The translations under genes and the position numbers were made by a program. A stretch of DNA of 49,056 bases from Glaciecola sp. UBA1851 (lineage in GTDB: Bacteria > Pseudomonadota > Gammaproteobacteria > Enterobacterales > Alteromonadaceae): positions 10,811 through 59,866 of the forward strand of contig DDIL01000050.1 of assembly GCA_002338515.1 (NCBI GenBank), written 5' to 3'. Shown in pieces: positions 27,732 to 36,445 of the stretch (position 1 is the stretch's first letter; every line of letters begins with the position of its first letter). The notes under the pieces were generated by a model that saw only the letters and a program-made list of their open reading frames with translations, was not told the DNA's origin and did not search any database.

Positions 27732-29528
27732 ATGCAACTTAAAAACATTCGTAACTTCAGTATCATAGCTCACATTGATCATGGTAAATCAACCTTGTCT
27801 GATCGATTAATCCAAGAATGTGGCGGGTTAACTTCCAGAGAAATGGCGGAACAAGTTCTAGATTCAATGGATATCGAGCGTGAGCGCGGTATTACAATTA
27901 AAGCCCAAAGCGTGACGCTTTTTTATAAAGCCAAAGATGGTGAAACGTATCAATTGAATTTCATTGATACGCCCGGGCACGTCGATTTTAGTTATGAAGT
28001 ATCTCGCTCGCTTGCTGCTTGCGAGGGCGCACTTCTTGTTGTAGACGCAGGTCAAGGTGTAGAGGCGCAAACATTAGCGAATTGTTACACAGCAATTGAT
28101 TTGGATATGGAAGTCGTTCCCATCTTAAACAAAATTGATTTGCCACAAGCCGAGCCTGATAGAGTAGCAGAAGAGATTGAAGATATTGTAGGGATTGATG
28201 CGATCGATGCTGTCAGATGTTCGGCTAAGACTGGAGTCGGCATCATTGATGTTTTAGAGGTAATTGTTAATCAAGTTCCCCCTCCTATTGGTGATAGTGA
28301 CGCACCGCTGGAAGCACTTATAATCGATTCATGGTTTGATAATTATCAAGGTGTGGTTTCATTAGTAAGAATTGTTAACGGTGAGCTAAACGCTAAAGAC
28401 AAGATAAAAATTATGTCTACAGGCACGGTCCATCAGGCCGATAAAATTGGTGTTTTTACCCCTAAGCAAACTGAAAAAGCGACTTTAAAAACAGGTGAAG
28501 TTGGGTTCATTATTGCGGGTATTAAAGAAATTCATGGTGCGCCGGTAGGTGATACCATTACGTTAGCAAAAAGTCCCGCAGAAAAAGCCTTACCCGGCTT
28601 TAAAAAAATCAAGCCTCAAGTGTATGCGGGTTTATTCCCGGTTAGTTCAGATGATTACGAAGACTTTCGAGATGCACTATCAAAACTCAGCCTAAATGAT
28701 GCATCTTTATTCTATGAACCAGAAAGTTCTAGTGCACTAGGTTTTGGGTTTAGAATTGGTTTCTTGGGGATGCTACATATGGAAATTATCCAAGAAAGGT
28801 TAGAGCGAGAATACGACCTCGACCTGATTACCACCGCACCTACCGTTGTTTATGAAGTGAAAACAACAAAAGGTGATGTCATTAAAGTAGATAACCCCTC
28901 TAAATTACCGCCAGTAAACGATATTGAAGAAATTAGAGAGCCAATAGTTACCGCTAACATACTAGTGCCTCAAGAGTTTCTAGGTAATGTTATTACACTT
29001 TGTGTTGAAAAGCGCGGTATGCAAACAAGCATGGTTTATCACGGTAAACAAGTAGCGGTTACATACGATTTACCTATGGCTGAAGTAGTATTAGACTTTT
29101 TTGATAGATTAAAATCGACTAGTCGCGGATTTGCTTCTTTAGACTATAATTTTACTCGTTTCCAAGTAGCGGATATGTGTAGATTGGATATTTTAATTAA
29201 CTCTGAAAGAGTAGATGCCTTGGCTATTATTACGCATAAAGACAACGCGCCTTATAGAGGGCGAGACTTAGTTGATAAGCTAAGACAGCTCATACCGAGA
29301 CAAATGTTTGATATTGCTATACAGGCTGCTATTGGTAATCACGTGATTGCTAGAAGCACGGTGAAGCAACTTAGAAAGAACGTTATTGCTAAATGTTATG
29401 GCGGTGATGTTAGTCGTAAAAAGAAATTGTTACAGAAGCAGAAAGAAGGTAAAAAACGCATGAAGCAGGTCGGAAATGTTGAATTACCGCAGGATGCATT
29501 TTTAGCCATATTAAAGGTAGATAATTAA
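27732..29528 (+). CDS. lepA: Elongation factor 4 (LepA)
   Basis: LepA is a translational GTPase that binds ribosomes and back-translocates or assists assembly. The 598 residues are typical. G1 is AHIDHGKST, the switch region has RERGITIKAQ, and G3 is DTPGHVDF, with NKIDLP as G4. The C-terminal LepA-specific domain ends KKLLQKQKEGKKRMKQVGNVELPQDAFLAILKV-like sequence, intact. It overlaps lepB by one base, so translation is coupled. Confidence 0.97.
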   Translation: MQLKNIRNFSIIAHIDHGKSTLSDRLIQECGGLTSREMAEQVLDSMDIERERGITIKAQSVTLFYKAKDGETYQLNFIDTPGHVDFSYEVSRSLAACEGALLVVDAGQGVEAQTLANCYTAIDLDMEVVPILNKIDLPQAEPDRVAEEIEDIVGIDAIDAVRCSAKTGVGIIDVLEVIVNQVPPPIGDSDAPLEALIIDSWFDNYQGVVSLVRIVNGELNAKDKIKIMSTGTVHQADKIGVFTPKQTEKATLKTGEVGFIIAGIKEIHGAPVGDTITLAKSPAEKALPGFKKIKPQVYAGLFPVSSDDYEDFRDALSKLSLNDASLFYEPESSSALGFGFRIGFLGMLHMEIIQERLEREYDLDLITTAPTVVYEVKTTKGDVIKVDNPSKLPPVNDIEEIREPIVTANILVPQEFLGNVITLCVEKRGMQTSMVYHGKQVAVTYDLPMAEVVLDFFDRLKSTSRGFASLDYNFTRFQVADMCRLDILINSERVDALAIITHKDNAPYRGRDLVDKLRQLIPRQMFDIAIQAAIGNHVIARSTVKQLRKNVIAKCYGGDVSRKKKLLQKQKEGKKRMKQVGNVELPQDAFLAILKVDN

Positions 29529-30385
29529 TGGCAAATTATTTTTCAATTTTCCTTGTGGTCATAAGTTTGGTTACTGGGCTGGTGTGGCTTGGTTATAAAT
29601 TGTTTTATGCTCCAAAGAAAACAGAATCTCAAAGCAAAGAACAATATAAAGTATTTTACGAAGAAACTATGCCTTCAGGTGTCGACTTCTGTAAACAGAT
29701 GTTCCCTATCTTTTTTGGTGTAATGGTTTTTCGTTCGTTTATTTATGAGCCATTTCAAATTCCTTCTGGCTCAATGTTTCCAACTTTACTGGTAGGAGAT
29801 TTCCTATTGGTAGAGAAGTTCGCATACAGTTTGAAAGATCCTGTGGTTAGAAGTGAACTGATTGATACTGGTGAGGTAGAGCGCGGGGATGTGATTGTAT
29901 TTAAGTACCCAGATGACGAAAGGATTGATTATATCAAACGAGTAGTAGGTTTACCGGGCGAAACAATATTCTACAGGCGCAAGCAGATTTTCATTAAACC
30001 TAAATGTATAGACCAAAGCCCTTGTCCAGGCGAAATGCCTGTTTCACTAAAATCAATTGGACGAGGCAATGTGGAAGAACACGGGGAAAATTGGCCTATG
30101 TTCACTGAAGTTTTGGGTGAGGTTGAACATAGTATCTTAAAAAACCCTAGAAGATTAGAGCCAACTGGCATGTATGTTGTACCTGAGGGTCATTACTTTG
30201 TAATGGGTGACAATCGTGACAACTCTCAAGATAGTAGAGCTTGGGGTTATGTTCCTGAAGAAAATATTGTGGGGAAAGCAGTATTTATTTGGATGAGTTT
30301 TGAATTTGAAAGAGAGCAAGACGATTTTCTACCAACTTTCATTCCAACAGGTGTGCGATTTGAAAGAATTGGTGTGATTAACTAA
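29528..30385 (+). CDS. lepB: Signal peptidase I
   Basis: LepB is an inner-membrane serine protease that removes Sec and Tat signal peptides. The 285 residues include two N-terminal membrane segments and a periplasmic catalytic domain. The Ser-Lys dyad is S82 (IPSGSMFPT) and K137 (YIKRVVGLPGE), with the same 55-residue spacing as E. coli. GDNRDNSQDSRAWG, the conserved box E, is near the C-terminus. The A of its ATG is the last base of the lepA stop. Confidence 0.96.
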   Translation: MANYFSIFLVVISLVTGLVWLGYKLFYAPKKTESQSKEQYKVFYEETMPSGVDFCKQMFPIFFGVMVFRSFIYEPFQIPSGSMFPTLLVGDFLLVEKFAYSLKDPVVRSELIDTGEVERGDVIVFKYPDDERIDYIKRVVGLPGETIFYRRKQIFIKPKCIDQSPCPGEMPVSLKSIGRGNVEEHGENWPMFTEVLGEVEHSILKNPRRLEPTGMYVVPEGHYFVMGDNRDNSQDSRAWGYVPEENIVGKAVFIWMSFEFEREQDDFLPTFIPTGVRFERIGVIN

Positions 30386-30412
30386 TCGTTATATTTTATA
30401 GTAGTAATTCTT

Positions 30413-31105
30413 ATGAAGAGAATAGTATTGACTGATCCAAATATAAAACTACTGAAAAGTCTAAACTATACCTTCTCGGATACTAGTTTATTAGAGCAGG
30501 CCCTAACGCATAGAAGTGCCGCAAAAAAACATAATGAACGTCTCGAGTTTTTAGGGGATGCTGTATTGGGTATGGTAATTGCGGAAATACTCTATGGCAA
30601 ATTTCCTAAACTGCCAGAGGGGAAGCTCACCAGAATGCGATCTTCACTAGTAAAAGGAACGACTTTGGCGCTAATAGCTCAAGAGCTTGAGGTAGGGCCT
30701 TTAATTAAATTAGGGCCAGGTGAATTAAAGAGCGGCGGGCGAAGACGTGATTCTATTCTTGCTGATGCGGTAGAGTCTATTATTGGGGCAACTTATTTAG
30801 ATGGTGGTTTCCAAGCTGCGGCAAAACTAATCAAACACCTATTTGATAAAAGACTTGAAACCCTAGACCCTAATCAACAAATAAAAGACTGTAAAACGCA
30901 GCTGCAAGAATACTTGCAAGCTAAACAAATTTCACTTCCTGAATATCAAGTTGAAAATATTCAAGGTAAAGATCACGCCCAAACCTTTTGCGTGAGTTGC
31001 GATATTAAAGAGCTAAATTTGAAAACATTAGGGCAGGGCAGAAGTCGTCGTATTGCTGAGCAAGAAGCTGCTAAGCAAATATTAGAGAAAATTAAAAATG
31101 ACTGA
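30413..31105 (+). CDS. rnc: Ribonuclease III
   Basis: RNase III cleaves double-stranded RNA in rRNA processing and mRNA turnover. The 230 residues contain the catalytic signature NERLEFLGDAVLG (about residues 42-54), the second acid cluster DAVESIIGATYLDGG, and a C-terminal double-stranded RNA-binding domain (KTQLQEYLQAKQ to RIAEQEAAKQIL). It overlaps era by 8 bases. Confidence 0.96.
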   Translation: MKRIVLTDPNIKLLKSLNYTFSDTSLLEQALTHRSAAKKHNERLEFLGDAVLGMVIAEILYGKFPKLPEGKLTRMRSSLVKGTTLALIAQELEVGPLIKLGPGELKSGGRRRDSILADAVESIIGATYLDGGFQAAAKLIKHLFDKRLETLDPNQQIKDCKTQLQEYLQAKQISLPEYQVENIQGKDHAQTFCVSCDIKELNLKTLGQGRSRRIAEQEAAKQILEKIKND

Positions 31106-32003
31106 TACTTATTGTGGAATGATTGCTATTGTTGGTAGGCCTAACGTAGGCAAGTCGACTATCCTAAATCGTATACTCGGTCAGAAAGTCAGTATCACAT
31201 CAAGAAAGCCCCAAACTACTCGACACCGTATCATGGGTATAGATACTCTAGGTAACAAACAAGCTATTTATGTTGACACCCCGGGGCTTCACATAGAAGA
31301 AAAACGTGCCATCAATAAATTAATGAATCGTGCAGCAGCAAGCTCATTTGCAGACGTCTCGTTAGTACTTTTTGTTGTGGAAGGCACCCGTTGGACCGAT
31401 GACGATGAGATGGTATTAGAAAAAATTAAGCAATCAGGAAAAGAAGCTTGGTTGGTAGTGAACAAAACCGATAAAGTTGAAGATCAAGCAGAATTGCTTG
31501 ATACCTTAAATAAGTTAAACGAAAAGTTTACGTTTACTCATGTATTACCTGTTTCCGCTAAGCAGAATAGACAAATTGACCATCTACAGAAAATGATTTT
31601 TGATCAACTACCAGCTAGCGAGTTTTATTTCCCAGACGATTATATTACCGACCGTTCAAGTCGTTTTTTGGCTGCAGAAATTATTCGTGAGAAATTAATG
31701 CGCTTTACGGGTGATGAATTGCCTTATTCTGTGACGGTAGAAATAGAGCAGTTTAAATTAACCGAAAACGGCGTTTATCATATCCATGGACTGATTCTTG
31801 TAGAGCGAGCCAGCCAAAAGCCGATGATTATTGGCAAAAAAGGCAGTCATTTAAAAACGATTGGTGCTGAAGCAAGGAAAGATATGGAATCATTATTCGA
31901 TAACAAAGTCTTTTTAGAATTATGGGTAAAAGTAAAATCAGGTTGGGCCGATGATGAACGAGCTTTGCGGTCTCTTGGTTATGAAGAAGATTATCGTTCT
32001 TAG
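31098..32003 (+). CDS. era: GTPase Era
   Basis: Era is an essential GTPase that binds the 3' end of 16S rRNA during 30S maturation. The 301 residues contain G1 GRPNVGKST, G3 DTPGLH, G4 NKTD, and a C-terminal KH domain with GKKGSHLKTIGAEARKDME. It starts inside rnc. In E. coli, recO-pdxJ-acpS follow; here pdxH follows 21 bp downstream. Confidence 0.97.
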   Translation: MTDTYCGMIAIVGRPNVGKSTILNRILGQKVSITSRKPQTTRHRIMGIDTLGNKQAIYVDTPGLHIEEKRAINKLMNRAAASSFADVSLVLFVVEGTRWTDDDEMVLEKIKQSGKEAWLVVNKTDKVEDQAELLDTLNKLNEKFTFTHVLPVSAKQNRQIDHLQKMIFDQLPASEFYFPDDYITDRSSRFLAAEIIREKLMRFTGDELPYSVTVEIEQFKLTENGVYHIHGLILVERASQKPMIIGKKGSHLKTIGAEARKDMESLFDNKVFLELWVKVKSGWADDERALRSLGYEEDYRS

Positions 32004-32024
32004 TGCTATTTATTGGAGGTTTAA

Positions 32025-32666
32025 TTGAAAGATCTGCATGAATTCAGAAAAGAATATAAGCTAGGAAAACTTGATAAAAGCTCATTAACAAACGACCCTT
32101 TGGAACTATTTCAAGTTTGGTTAAACGATGCAATTCAAGCTGAGTTACCTGATCCAAACGCAATGACGGTGTCTACAGTTGATGAAAGCGGTCAACCAAG
32201 TCAGCGAATCGTATTATTAAAAGATTTGAATGAAGATGGATTTGTTTTTTATACTAATTTAGGGAGTAATAAAGCAAAACATCTGAAGTCTAATCCTAAA
32301 ATTAGTATTCATTTTCCATGGTACTTCCTGGAGAGACAAGTCAGCATAAGTGGTACTGCAGAATTATTGCCTCGTTCAAAAGTTCTAAAGTACTTTGTCT
32401 CACGTCCTAAGAATAGTCAGTTGGGTGCTTGGGCAAGTCAGCAAAGCCAACCTATATCTACTCGAGAGCTATTAGTAACTCAATTTATGCAAATGAAAGA
32501 GAAGTTTAGTAAGGGCGAAATACCTTTGCCAGACTTTTGGGGTGGGTATTTAGTCAAACCTCATAAAATTGAGTTTTGGCAGGGTGGTGAACATAGACTG
32601 CATGATAGGTTTGAATATACAAAAGATTCGCAGAATAATTGGTCGTCACAGCGTTTAATGCCCTAA
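32025..32666 (+). CDS. pdxH: Pyridoxine/pyridoxamine 5'-phosphate oxidase
   Basis: PdxH is an FMN enzyme that makes pyridoxal 5'-phosphate from PNP or PMP. The 213 residues are near E. coli (218). Seen are PSQRIVLLKDLNEDGFVFYTN, KAKHLKSNPKISIHFPW, SRPKNSQLGAWASQQSQ, PDFWGGYLVKPHKIEFWQGGEHRLHDRFEY and a C-terminal RLMP. The start is TTG with GGAGG five bases upstream, a strong ribosome site. It replaces the expected recO-pdxJ after era. Confidence 0.94.
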   Translation: MKDLHEFRKEYKLGKLDKSSLTNDPLELFQVWLNDAIQAELPDPNAMTVSTVDESGQPSQRIVLLKDLNEDGFVFYTNLGSNKAKHLKSNPKISIHFPWYFLERQVSISGTAELLPRSKVLKYFVSRPKNSQLGAWASQQSQPISTRELLVTQFMQMKEKFSKGEIPLPDFWGGYLVKPHKIEFWQGGEHRLHDRFEYTKDSQNNWSSQRLMP

Positions 32667-32686
32667 ACTAGTCTAGAGAACTTTCT

Positions 32687-33463
32687 ATGATTGATAGTCA
32701 TTGTCATATTGATTTAGACGTTTTTAATGCTAATAGGACGGAAATCTTAAAGCGTTGTATTGATATTGGTATTAGTCGAATATTAGTCCCAGGTCTTTCT
32801 GTTTCGCAATTCAAATCTTTGTTAGCACTATCATATGAATACCCTAATTTAGATATTGCACTTGGCTGTCATCCGTATTTTATGAAAGGTGAGCCCTGTC
32901 AAGCCGTTGTAAAACAAAATGAATTGGCGCTTAATACACTTGCCAAGAAGCATAAAGACAAGTTTATAGCAGTGGGTGAATGTGGCTTAGATGGCAATTT
33001 ATCTCTTGATTTTGATTTTCAGAAAGCCATGTTGCAAATGCAAATTGAGCTGGCAATAAAATACCATAAACCCCTAATTTTGCATCATCGGCAGTCTCAC
33101 AATGAACTAATACGCTTACTCAAACAAAATGAATTTCCACATGGCGGGATTATTCATGCATTCAGTGGTAGTGAGCAAATTGCTAATACTTATATTGAAA
33201 TGGGCTTTATGCTTGGAGTCGGTGGCACCATTACTTACCCTAGGGCGAAAAAAACGCGCGGAAGTATTAAGACCATACCTCTTGAGTTCATAGTGCTTGA
33301 AACTGACTCTCCTGATATGCCATTAAATGGATTTCAAGGTGAAATTAATACACCACTGCAACTCCCTTTAGTTGTAAAAGAGTTGGCAATACTCAAGCAA
33401 ATATCAGAACATGAAGTGATTGAACAAACGACTAGGAACTATAATAAAGTATTGAGCTTATGA
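32687..33463 (+). CDS. yjjV: TatD-family metal-dependent hydrolase YjjV
   Basis: This is a TIM-barrel metallohydrolase of the TatD family; the members studied are DNases or deacylases, but the role of YjjV is unclear. The 258 residues include the metal ligands DSHCHID at the start, a conserved Glu (VGECGLDG), LHHRQSHNEL, HAFSGS, and LETDSPDMPLNG, close to E. coli YjjV. It is 20 bp after pdxH and converges on smp. Confidence 0.9.
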   Translation: MIDSHCHIDLDVFNANRTEILKRCIDIGISRILVPGLSVSQFKSLLALSYEYPNLDIALGCHPYFMKGEPCQAVVKQNELALNTLAKKHKDKFIAVGECGLDGNLSLDFDFQKAMLQMQIELAIKYHKPLILHHRQSHNELIRLLKQNEFPHGGIIHAFSGSEQIANTYIEMGFMLGVGGTITYPRAKKTRGSIKTIPLEFIVLETDSPDMPLNGFQGEINTPLQLPLVVKELAILKQISEHEVIEQTTRNYNKVLSL

Positions 33464-33470
33464 TATTACT

Positions 33471-34055
33471 TTACAGTGAATCGCCTTCATCAAACTCATA
33501 GCTATTTCTTATTTTGTAGAATAATCGCGTCGCTAAGACCGCTGCTACTACACTGAGTATTATTACCAATATGCTTTGTGAAAGTTGATTTTGATTAAAG
33601 TTTCTATGATGCTTTGTAATTTCCTGTTGGTCTAAAACGAGTTTGATATAACCAATTGTATTATCATCAAATATAATATCTTCAACAAAAACTAGGGGTT
33701 GTATGTCACCCTTTGACATCATATTGATAATGGTTGGACGTTCTTCTTGCTCGGCATATCTCACGCCAAGTTCATCGAAAAGTACAGCGCCAGTTACGAA
33801 CATCCCTTGGTTAATGACTTTCACGTAATGTTTAAGTAGCGTCTGATCTTGTTGAGCCAATGGGGCGGCTACTAGTTTAGCTGCTTGTACCGTTAAGCTT
33901 CTACCAAGTTGCTCTGATTCAACTTCATACCACTGTTGTGCGTTGCGGGAATGCATCAAATACAAATTAATGCCGACAATGACGCATACAACAAACAATA
34001 ATAAGCTTGAAATACGCTTAAAAATTGAATAGTTACTATTGGTTTGTAAGTTCAT
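33471..34055 (-). CDS. Smp/YtjB-family membrane protein
   Basis: This is a 194-residue protein with a membrane segment at each end (about residues 16-32 and 160-177) and a periplasmic region between (about 33-159). The pattern, the phrase VTGAVLFDELGVRYAEQ and the divergent place before serB match E. coli Smp (YtjB), whose function is not established. Here cheV is inserted between it and serB. Start ATG at 34055. Confidence 0.75.
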   Translation of the reverse strand: MNLQTNSNYSIFKRISSLLLFVVCVIVGINLYLMHSRNAQQWYEVESEQLGRSLTVQAAKLVAAPLAQQDQTLLKHYVKVINQGMFVTGAVLFDELGVRYAEQEERPTIINMMSKGDIQPLVFVEDIIFDDNTIGYIKLVLDQQEITKHHRNFNQNQLSQSILVIILSVVAAVLATRLFYKIRNSYEFDEGDSL

Positions 34056-34257
34056 ATAACACTATTTTCGAATTTAATTCTTAGTTGTAAACAAGGAAAT
34101 TATACTGCCATGTAATTGCTCTAAATTTTCGCTTATTGATATCTTTAGCGGCTATTTTTAATTTTTATAAAGGCTCGTGCTCTCTACTTATAAGATAACA
34201 TATTAGACAGTTAAACAAATAAAAGAAACAGTCAATTAATAACAACGACATATTAAG

Positions 34258-34284
34258 TAAAATATTCGAAGTGTATGCCGATAA
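34258..34284 (+). promoter_or_regulatory. Sigma-28 (FliA) promoter for cheV
   Basis: TAAA (34258-34261), a 15-base spacer and GCCGATAA (34277-34284) match the flagellar sigma-28 consensus exactly, 30 bp before the cheV start. This indicates that cheV belongs to the late flagellar/chemotaxis regulon. The rest of the gap from 34056 holds no other clear element. Confidence 0.85.
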
Positions 34285-34314
34285 CCTGACAATACACCTA
34301 AACAAAGGATGCGC

Positions 34315-35265
34315 ATGTCACAGTTATTGTCTTCTATTGACCAAAGGACTCAATTAGTCGGTGAAAATCGTTTAGAGCTTCTAATGTTTAAATTGGGAAC
34401 TCGTCATACTTTTGCACTAAATGTCTTTAAAGTAAGAGAAGTCATTACTGTTCCTAAATTAAATCAAATGCCTGGTTCTCATCATCATTTGAACGGTGTA
34501 ACTAATTACAGAGGTAAATCTATTCCAATTATAGATTTACGATCTTCTATTCATTTAAATCATAATGCTCATGAATACCAATCTGAAAACGTTATCATTA
34601 CTGAATATAATAGAAGCGTACAAGGTTTCTTGATTGGCCAAATCATGAATATTGTTAACACGTCTTGGAGCAACATCCAGCCGCCACCTAAAACCGTTGG
34701 TAAAAATAATTATTTAACTGCTATTACTCGCATAGAAACCGATGCGGGAGAAGAATTAGTTGAAATTATAGATGTAGAGAAAGTGCTCTCAGAAATTATC
34801 GAATACGATACGAGTATTTCAGAAGAAATTTTAGATGAAAATATTAAAACGCACCTTAATGGTAAAAAAATATTAGTAGTAGATGATTCATCAACTGCGC
34901 GCTCACAAATAAGAGATACTCTTTCTCAATTGAATGTAGAAATAATTGAGAGGGAAAACGGATTAGAGGCCCTGCAAACCCTTAAAAAATGGGCAGACCA
35001 AGGTATAAATGTTTACGATGAGATTTTAATGATGTTCACCGATGCTGAAATGCCTGAAATGGATGGGTATAGACTCACAGCTGAAGTGCGTGCTGATGAT
35101 AGAATGAAAGATCTTTTTATAGCGTTAAACACGTCTTTGAGTGGCAGCTTTAATGATGCCATGGTTAAGAAAGTTGGATGTAATCGATTTATTTCTAAGT
35201 TCCAGCCTGATTTATTGGTTGAAGTTCTGCAAGATAGAATGCGCCAAGAACTGGATGAAGAATAA
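34315..35265 (+). CDS. cheV: Chemotaxis coupling protein CheV
   Basis: CheV couples receptors to CheA and carries a phosphorylatable receiver. The 316 residues include a CheW-like domain (about 15-165; MPGSHHHLNGVTNYRGKSIPIIDL) and a receiver domain (about 180-310). The phosphoacceptor is Asp243 in MMFTDAEMPEMDG. The ATG at 34309 sits almost on AAAGGA, so 34315, five bases past it, is chosen. A perfect sigma-28 promoter lies upstream. No other chemotaxis gene is in the window. Confidence 0.93.
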   Translation: MSQLLSSIDQRTQLVGENRLELLMFKLGTRHTFALNVFKVREVITVPKLNQMPGSHHHLNGVTNYRGKSIPIIDLRSSIHLNHNAHEYQSENVIITEYNRSVQGFLIGQIMNIVNTSWSNIQPPPKTVGKNNYLTAITRIETDAGEELVEIIDVEKVLSEIIEYDTSISEEILDENIKTHLNGKKILVVDDSSTARSQIRDTLSQLNVEIIERENGLEALQTLKKWADQGINVYDEILMMFTDAEMPEMDGYRLTAEVRADDRMKDLFIALNTSLSGSFNDAMVKKVGCNRFISKFQPDLLVEVLQDRMRQELDEE

Positions 35266-35369
35266 ATATTCAAGCGCTATTAATTAATTTAGCGACAAAT
35301 ATATCTAAATCATCTGAAGCGTTTAAAAAATTTTGCTAACATAATGAAAATTTTTTAGAGAGTAACAGT

Positions 35370-36425
35370 TTGAGCCTTCCAACCTTCTCACAAAAATTGT
35401 CTAATGATGGCAATATTTATTCAATTAATTTTCTTAATGACTTGTTAAAGCAACAGAAAACGCTATCCATTAATGCAGAAGCAGAGTTGTCATTAATTGA
35501 GAAAACGTCTGAAACCAATACCAATCTAAAAAGTGATTATGCTTACGCTGAAGACTTTGTTATATGTGGTCAAGCGATTAACTTATATACGTTACAAAAT
35601 ATATTTCGAGAATACTTTTTAAGTCACGCTTGTTCGTTAGTAATATCATCTCACCCACTAAATATGCAGTTTTCTCGTCAAGTTTTAAATGTGACGGTTT
35701 TTCACAATAATGCTAAAAAGCTTATCACCACTCAATTTAATCTAAGCTTATCTAAAAGTTACTTTCTTGATTGCTTTAATGTGTCTGAAGTGAAAGTGTC
35801 AGTGCCTGGCGTGCTCGTTATGGACATGGATTCCACGATTATAGATATGGAATGTATTGACGAAATAGCCGCTTTAAATAATAGAGGTGAACAAGTAGCC
35901 GCACTCACGGAAAGAGCAATGCAGGGAGAGTTAGATTTTAATCAAAGTTTAGTTGCTCGCGTATCTTGTTTAAAGGGAATTGAGCTGAATCAATTAGAAG
36001 CGCTAAGAAGTCGTTTGCCTGTTAACCCCGGTTTTGCGGCTACTATTAGTTATTTACAAGAAAAAGGGTGGGTTACCTGCATTGCATCAGGTGGTTTTAC
36101 TTATTTTGCTGATTATCTAAAAACATCGTTTAATTTGAACAAAGCGGTGAGTAATGTATTAACGGTTGCAGACAATAAGTTAGTTGGGAAAGTAGAAGGC
36201 GATATAGTTAACGCCGAAACTAAAAAGCAAGTTTTACTTGACTGTATGAAGCACCATAATTTAAACCAAAGCATTGCAATTGGGGATGGCGCTAACGACT
36301 TGGTTATGATGGAGGCCGCTTCATTAGGGGTTGCCTATAAAGCCAAGGCAAAAGTGCAAGCAGCGGCAGATGCGAATATTCATTATTGTGGGTTTGAAGG
36401 TTTGCTTTACGCGCTTAAATATTAA
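35370..36425 (+). CDS. serB: Phosphoserine phosphatase
   Basis: SerB dephosphorylates phosphoserine in the last step of serine synthesis. The 351 residues are about 30 longer than E. coli, mainly at the N-terminal regulatory part. The HAD motif is VMDMDSTIIDMECIDEIA with nucleophile Asp152 and Asp154. Motif II is in IASGGFTYFADYL, and motif III is GDGANDLVMM. The start is TTG with GAGAG about eight bases upstream. A perfect 16-bp tandem duplication lies across the stop codon. Confidence 0.94.
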   Translation: MSLPTFSQKLSNDGNIYSINFLNDLLKQQKTLSINAEAELSLIEKTSETNTNLKSDYAYAEDFVICGQAINLYTLQNIFREYFLSHACSLVISSHPLNMQFSRQVLNVTVFHNNAKKLITTQFNLSLSKSYFLDCFNVSEVKVSVPGVLVMDMDSTIIDMECIDEIAALNNRGEQVAALTERAMQGELDFNQSLVARVSCLKGIELNQLEALRSRLPVNPGFAATISYLQEKGWVTCIASGGFTYFADYLKTSFNLNKAVSNVLTVADNKLVGKVEGDIVNAETKKQVLLDCMKHHNLNQSIAIGDGANDLVMMEAASLGVAYKAKAKVQAAADANIHYCGFEGLLYALKY

Positions 36426-36440
36426 CGCGCTTAAATATTA
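36409..36440. repeat. 16-bp tandem duplication at the serB stop
   Basis: Two perfect copies of ACGCGCTTAAATATTA (36409-36424 and 36425-36440) abut. The first holds the last codons and the stop of serB. The second duplicates the same end just past the stop, so the product is not altered. Confidence 0.9.
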
Positions 36441-36445
36441 ACGTA

